Shown piece after piece: positions 5,665 to 9,577 of a stretch of DNA of 9,577 nucleotides (position 1 is the stretch's first letter; each line of letters starts with the position of its first letter). A model generated the notes under the pieces. It ran no database searches. It was given only the letters and a program-made list of their open reading frames with translations, and had not been told where the DNA came from. Origin of the DNA: an uncultured Opitutaceae bacterium (GTDB lineage Bacteria > Verrucomicrobiota > Verrucomicrobiia > Opitutales > Opitutaceae); NCBI GenBank assembly GCA_937128785.1, contig CAKZMS010000218.1, forward strand, positions 1-9,577, written 5' to 3'. Made by a program: the position numbers and the translations under genes.

Positions 5665-6887
5665 GAGATGCGGGCGAGAAGTGTCGCCCCGGCGGGGCGG
5701 CGACAGACATGGTGCCGGCGCCGAAAGTATAATCCCGCCGCCACCCAGAGGAATGCTCCCACCTGAACAAACGTGCCCGCCTCGGGTACGACCCCGTATA
5801 CATTGGATATAGGCGAAAATGCTCCGGAGGCTTCAAACGTGGCGGCGCCATCGATACCGTCCACCCCGAACAGATCCTGATTGATGGCATTGTTGTTCGT
5901 GGCTGTGTAAGCAATCAGCCGGATGAACGAACTCAGAGTGAAATCGGTGCTAGCGATCGGTCCACCACTTCCGGTTGTATCAAGAGCGCTGGCCTCTTCG
6001 ATGGCCTCGGCCAGCAAGTCGAAGGGGATGGCAAACGTGACAAAGGAATCGGCGTCCGGGGTGTTCGCTTTCTTCGAGGCAAACCCGACATCCCCATTCA
6101 ACAGGTTGGTCGCCTGCTGGTAATTGTAGGTGGTTCCATCGATCAGAGTCATCAGGGTATTGATATCTGCCGTCAGATCCGTGCCCCCATAGCTGTCGAA
6201 AAGCGCATCCCCTGCCTCGAGCGTCGGAGTAAACAAATTCCCAATACTGGAGGTGTTTGGGCTGATGTTGAGATCGGTGCCAGAATCTTGGAATGCCACA
6301 GTCGGCAGGCCTTGTTGGGAACCATCGAAACCGAAAAACAGGTCGATGTCGCCGTCGGCATCGGCGGCCTCGGGGGCGAGGTAGTCCTCGTCCCCATCGT
6401 CGAGGGAGGCCGCACCCACGCCGAAGTGTTCGACGATCAGCTGGTGCACCCGTTCCGCGACGGCGAGATGCCAGACCACGGGGCGGGGCGTGAAAGTCCG
6501 TATCCAGTCGGACATGACATCATCGGGCAACCAGGCGGTGGCGAGATGAAGCGGGGTATCGGGTCCGGGTTCGAGGGGCTCCTCCGATTCGTCGACAGGT
6601 GATTCGGTTGGGGCCGCTCCGTGTGCGATGGGCAGGATTTGATACTCGTGCACCAAACGGGCAGGCAGCAGTCGGAGCGAGGTATGGTCGGCCTGAAGAT
6701 CGGAGGCGACATCCAGTTGGCTGGACTCGGCAATTTCGCGGAGCACATCGGTCTCAGCGCGCTCGAGCGCGAGGGCCAAGGCGGCGACCCGCTCATGGCG
6801 TTCGGCCTCCAGCACGGCGAGGTGCTGTTCTTCGGAAAGAGTCTGGGTGAATTCTTCCGGTAGACTGTCGGCGGCTAGCAGCACCAT
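5661..6887 (-). CDS. Chimera: GspE N-terminal domain fused to PEP-CTERM protein
   Basis: The first about 170 residues look like the N-terminal domain of a type II secretion ATPase (GspE, MshEN-like): LRLLPARLVHEYQILPIAHG (71-90), LHLATAWLPDDVMSDWIRTF (113-132) and HQLIVEHFGVGAASLDD (148-164), where a real GspE leads into its acidic linker and catalytic core. Instead, from about 172-186 the chain becomes a Gly/Asp/Thr-rich secreted-type sequence. Familiar patterns of exosortase substrates follow, such as FVTFAIPFDLL (282-292) and IRLIAYTATNNNAINQDL (322-339). It ends with VPEAGT (367-372), a hydrophobic helix and RRR (389-391). No Walker A, Walker B or tetracysteine motif remains, so it cannot act as an ATPase. 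It begins 4 bp after gspD, as gspE would. The N-terminus has no signal peptide, so the sorting signal is probably useless as built. It is either a deletion fusion (a pseudogene) or an assembly join. A 17-residue tail after RRR is atypical. Confidence 0.78.
   Translation of the reverse strand: MVLLAADSLPEEFTQTLSEEQHLAVLEAERHERVAALALALERAETDVLREIAESSQLDVASDLQADHTSLRLLPARLVHEYQILPIAHGAAPTESPVDESEEPLEPGPDTPLHLATAWLPDDVMSDWIRTFTPRPVVWHLAVAERVHQLIVEHFGVGAASLDDGDEDYLAPEAADADGDIDLFFGFDGSQQGLPTVAFQDSGTDLNISPNTSSIGNLFTPTLEAGDALFDSYGGTDLTADINTLMTLIDGTTYNYQQATNLLNGDVGFASKKANTPDADSFVTFAIPFDLLAEAIEEASALDTTGSGGPIASTDFTLSSFIRLIAYTATNNNAINQDLFGVDGIDGAATFEASGAFSPISNVYGVVPEAGTFVQVGAFLWVAAGLYFRRRHHVCRRPAGATLLARIS
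5715..5789 (-). other. PEP-CTERM/exosortase-type sorting signal
   Basis: The coded segment has the tripartite layout of exosortase substrates: VPEAGT, a hydrophobic stretch (FVQVGAFLWVAAGLYF), then RRR. In intact substrates, exosortase cleaves near this motif and the protein goes to the outer surface. Here it sits at the end of a protein that starts as GspE and continues for 17 further residues. Confidence 0.8.
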
Positions 6888-6891
6888 GTTA

Positions 6892-8952
6892 TCAGTTGGT
6901 CTGGAGGAAGCTGGTCGGAGGATCTTCCAGCGGTTCGCTGTTCAATGCCCGGTTTACCTGGTCTGCGTTGGGCATGCGATTAACCCGTTCCATGGCCTCC
7001 TCGTTGTCTTTCTCTCCCGCCGAAAGGATCGTCGGACGGAGGAAGAAGATGAGGTCCGTTTTCTCGTTGGAACGGGTTTTCAGGCCCAAGAGATCACCGA
7101 TGAAGGGAAGTGGGCCGATCCGGTTGGTTTCCTTGCGATTGTTGCCTCTTTGCAGGCCGCCCATGACGATGATCTCACCATCCTGCACGCTGATGAAGGA
7201 TTTCATCTCGCGTTGCCCCACGATGGGCTGGGGGTTGTCATCAATCGTGGTCGTGCCGATCACGTCTTCCACGACTTGTTCGATTTCCAACTGCACGGAG
7301 CCGTTGTTGCCAATGAGTGGTTTCACCAGCAGGCGGATACCCACTTGGCGGTTATTGACGGTGGTGCGGTAGGCGGTGCTGGTTCCGCCGACGGAGCCCG
7401 CCGCGTCAGGGATGAAACTACCCAGAACCGGGATGTCCTGGCCGACAAAAAATTCCGCTTCCTTGTTGTGAGTGGTCACCACGGCGGGGACCTGGAGGAA
7501 CTCGGCGTTGTTTTTCCGTGGGGTGGTGGCGAGGCTGATGAGTCCGCTGAGGTTGTTGTCGGCGAGCGTGGCAAAATTTGCCGCCGCGAAATCCTCGATG
7601 GTGCCATTCTCCACCTGGAATCCGGTGCCGGCGACGCCGAAGCCGGGACCACCGGCGTTGAATCCGACCAACTTACCGTCCTGCACCAGCAGGCCGAGCT
7701 GGCTGATCCCGGTGCTGGCGGCATCCGTAATCGTGACTTCGGCGATGACCACCTCGATGCGGACCTGGGCGAGCAGCACGTCGATCTGGTCGATAAGCTC
7801 CCGGATCAGACGAATGTCCTCCACCGTGCCACTGACCACGACGGCGTTGCTGCGCTCATCCGGGAGGACAGTGACCAATTGGCTGAATTCACTGGAGTTG
7901 GGAATCGCCGGGGTGAGCGTGGCCGGGGTGACCGTGGCCGGCGCGGGAGTGGCGGTCTGGCCGTTGGGGCGCCGGGCGGACTCGGAGCGGGAGGTGGCTT
8001 GATTTTGTCCGGAAACCAGATTGCTCACCAGTGAAGCCACCTCGGTCGCATCCGCGTGCTTGAGATAGATGATCTCGTTGCGGGTGTTCGGGTCGGACCG
8101 CACATCGAGTCGGGCGATCAATTTGTCGAAAAACGGATGCAGCCGTTTATCCGAAATCACGATGATCTGGTTGGTGCGATCATCGGCATTGAAGGACGTG
8201 CTCGTGCCCATCTGTTGGGCGGCGGGTCCTTGCAGGATGTTGCGCATCTGGTTGGCGAGGTCCGAGGCCTTGGCGTAGACGAGGGGGTAGAACTTCGGCT
8301 CCAACGAGGAGACGTTTGGCTGATCGAGTTCCCTTACCAACAGCTCGACCCGTTGCAGCGTGCTGATCGAGTCGGTGACGAGCAGGGCATTGGCCTGTTC
8401 GAATGGCATGGCACCGCCGAGTTGGGGGTTGAGCAATGAAGCGATTTTGCCGCCGAATTGGCCCACCTGCACAAACTCGAAGGTGAACAATTTCGTCGCG
8501 ATGCGGCCGCTCGGTTCCAGGTCGAGGGTGGAGCCTTCAATGAGATCGGGTGCGGAAATGCGCGCGGATCCGATCGGCACGACTTGGACGAACCGATCAC
8601 CCAGTGGTGTCACGGCGATGCCGTTTAGCTGCAGCGTGGTCTCGATCGCCATCAACGCCTCCGTGTAGGTGAGGGGCTGTTCGATGGTGAGAGAGAAGAC
8701 CGTGTTGGCCGGAATTTGAGGCGATTGCAGGACTTCCCGGCCGGTCAGAATCTCGATCAAACCAAATGCTGAGTCGATCGGACCTTCCGGAATAACAATA
8801 CCCTCGGCGAGCACCTCATTGGAAATGGGCAGCAGGCTCGGCGACAGATTGCTCGAAGCATCGACCGGGGCCGGGTCTTGGGCGCTCAGGGGTCCGGCCA
8901 CCAGCAGGCATAAGATACTGGTGAGGCGGATGATCGGGGCGGTAAATCGCAT
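6892..8952 (-). CDS. gspD: Type II secretion system secretin GspD
   Basis: GspD forms the outer-membrane pore of type II secretion. The 686-aa protein has a signal peptide (residues 1 to about 24, ending PLSAQ). It then has an N0 domain (about 55-125), N1 (about 155-215), N2 (about 218-285), N3 (about 293-392) and a secretin domain (about 395-642). The secretin core shows VRIEVVIAEVTITD (397-410), FLQVPAVVTTHNKEAEFFVG (485-504), VGIRLLVKPLI (537-547) and a closing GEIIVMGGLQRG with PFIGDLLG (592-623). A Pro/Thr/Ala-rich insert (about 318-352) splits the N3 region, a place where family members vary. No lipobox is seen. A C-terminal tail of about 45 residues follows the beta-domain. It is the first gene of a minus-strand run and diverges from aroC. 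The ATG at 8952 has no Shine-Dalgarno. The following ORF is only a gspE remnant, and no gspF or pseudopilin gene lies in the window. Confidence 0.95.
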   Translation of the reverse strand: MRFTAPIIRLTSILCLLVAGPLSAQDPAPVDASSNLSPSLLPISNEVLAEGIVIPEGPIDSAFGLIEILTGREVLQSPQIPANTVFSLTIEQPLTYTEALMAIETTLQLNGIAVTPLGDRFVQVVPIGSARISAPDLIEGSTLDLEPSGRIATKLFTFEFVQVGQFGGKIASLLNPQLGGAMPFEQANALLVTDSISTLQRVELLVRELDQPNVSSLEPKFYPLVYAKASDLANQMRNILQGPAAQQMGTSTSFNADDRTNQIIVISDKRLHPFFDKLIARLDVRSDPNTRNEIIYLKHADATEVASLVSNLVSGQNQATSRSESARRPNGQTATPAPATVTPATLTPAIPNSSEFSQLVTVLPDERSNAVVVSGTVEDIRLIRELIDQIDVLLAQVRIEVVIAEVTITDAASTGISQLGLLVQDGKLVGFNAGGPGFGVAGTGFQVENGTIEDFAAANFATLADNNLSGLISLATTPRKNNAEFLQVPAVVTTHNKEAEFFVGQDIPVLGSFIPDAAGSVGGTSTAYRTTVNNRQVGIRLLVKPLIGNNGSVQLEIEQVVEDVIGTTTIDDNPQPIVGQREMKSFISVQDGEIIVMGGLQRGNNRKETNRIGPLPFIGDLLGLKTRSNEKTDLIFFLRPTILSAGEKDNEEAMERVNRMPNADQVNRALNSEPLEDPPTSFLQTN

Positions 8953-9132
8953 GGAAATAGGTAAAATTGTGGCGGGAACCGGTAGGGCTCCAAAGGGAAA
9001 ACGAAGAGCAAGGAACGCTTTATGTAAATCGCGATGTGGAACGGCTTTTACCTACAGACGCCCAAACGCCGAGGAAGTTGCGTTATTTTGGCACTTGCGG
9101 GGCCACTTTGCTCCTCCAACCGTCTACCAAGT
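8953..9132. promoter_or_regulatory. Divergent intergenic region between gspD and aroC
   Basis: This 180-bp gap must hold the start signals for both divergent genes. It is more AT-rich than its neighbours around 9000-9030 and 9078-9092. An AACCGGT site lies at 8977-8983, 24 bp before the gspD ATG. No convincing paired -35/-10 boxes or Shine-Dalgarno sequences were found for either gene. Confidence 0.4.
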
Positions 9133-9577
9133 ATGCCCAACACTTTTGGCAAATTGTTTCAAATTACGACCTGGGGCGAAAGCCACGGGCCCGCGGTGGG
9201 GGTGGTGATCGATGGATGTCCTCCCCGCATCGAGATATCGGCGGCGGAAATCCAGGCTGAGCTCGACCGGCGTCGACCGGGGCAAAGTGATATTGTCACG
9301 CCCCGGAAGGAGGCCGATCAGGTGGAAATCCTCTCCGGCGTGTTCGAAGGGCGCACGACGGGGACCCCGATCTCGATGTTGGTGCGCAATGCCGATCAAC
9401 GACCGGGGGCCTATGACGAAATGAAGGACAAATTCAGGCCTTCGCATGCTGATTTCACCTACGCGACCAAATATGGAATCCGCGACCACCGTGGCGGCGG
9501 CCGCAGTTCGGCCCGGGAAACCATCGGACGGGTGGCGGCAGGCGCGATTGCCAAGAAACTTCTGGGCCAAATCGAAT
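9133..9577 (+). CDS. aroC: Chorismate synthase, 3' partial
   Basis: AroC turns 5-enolpyruvylshikimate-3-phosphate into chorismate, the last common step of aromatic amino-acid synthesis, using reduced FMN. Only the first 148 codons are present; the frame is open to the window edge, and the family is usually about 360 aa. The sequence begins [19 protein letters not shown], where [16 protein letters not shown] (15-30) fits the first chorismate synthase signature. [15 protein letters not shown] (46-60) and [18 protein letters not shown] (90-107) follow. [19 protein letters not shown] (122-140) fits the second signature. The start at 9133 gives the usual N-terminus; no Shine-Dalgarno is seen. The minus-strand ORF in the same place (9124-9570) is its shadow. 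Confidence 0.96.
   Translation, partial: MPNTFGKLFQITTWGESHGPAVGVVIDGCPPRIEISAAEIQAELDRRRPGQSDIVTPRKEADQVEILSGVFEGRTTGTPISMLVRNADQRPGAYDEMKDKFRPSHADFTYATKYGIRDHRGGGRSSARETIGRVAAGAIAKKLLGQIE

Noticed and set aside
5661..6887. Intact gspE
   Set aside because: The start and the N-terminal domain fit, but the catalytic core, including the Walker motifs, is absent and replaced by a PEP-CTERM sequence.
6847..8034. 395-aa plus-strand ORF opposite gspD
   Set aside because: It is antisense to a clear secretin. Its sequence is a Gly/Asp/His-rich shadow with no recognisable fold or motif.
9124..9570. 148-aa minus-strand ORF at the right edge
   Set aside because: The plus strand here encodes chorismate synthase with both family signatures.
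1..9577. CRISPR arrays, insertion sequences, phage genes
   Set aside because: No regularly spaced repeats, transposase motifs or terminal inverted repeats were seen.

Overview
The window looks like chromosomal DNA from a GC-rich (roughly 60%) diderm, most likely a member of the Verrucomicrobiota close to Opitutales. This placement is inferred from three things: a type II secretion secretin, an exosortase-type C-terminal sorting signal (VPEAGT, a membrane helix, then RRR), and the near absence of Shine-Dalgarno sequences. No 16S rRNA or other decisive marker is present.

Layout. The plus strand carries the 3' end of a TPR-type helical-repeat gene (3-839) and an LptF/LptG family lipopolysaccharide-export permease (975-2087). 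At the right edge it carries the first 148 codons of chorismate synthase aroC (9133-9577), which runs off the window. Between these, all genes lie on the minus strand. In transcription order they are: gspD secretin (8952-6892); a chimeric ORF joining the N-terminal domain of the GspE ATPase to the back half of a PEP-CTERM surface protein (6887-5661); an unrecognised Cys-rich membrane TPR protein (5664-4213); a TIGR02466-type 2OG-Fe(II) oxygenase (4172-3555); a 65-aa hypothetical protein (3491-3294); a SeqA homologue (3126-2623); and diacylglycerol kinase dgkA (2560-2117). dgkA converges on the Lpt gene with 29 bp between them. Chorismate synthase and gspD diverge from a 180-bp intergenic region.

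Two items stand out. First, the 167-aa protein at 2623-3126 aligns along its whole length with E. coli SeqA, which sequesters hemimethylated GATC sites after replication. SeqA is best known from Dam-bearing Gammaproteobacteria. A hand count gives about 90 GATC sites in the 9.6 kb, against about 35 expected from composition and about 40 CATG sites of identical composition. This would fit a GATC methylation and sequestration system in this lineage. A perfect 14-bp palindrome lies just upstream of the seqA start and is a candidate operator. Second, the gene directly after gspD begins as gspE but loses the whole ATPase core and continues in frame into an exosortase-sorted protein. The type II secretion operon is therefore broken here, by a natural deletion fusion or an assembly artefact.

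Non-coding structure is concentrated around seqA: a 9-bp hairpin between seqA and dgkA, three small hairpins upstream of seqA, and a 7-bp-arm dyad after the oxygenase gene. No tRNA, rRNA, CRISPR array or insertion sequence was found. No gene-free stretch exceeds 300 bases.
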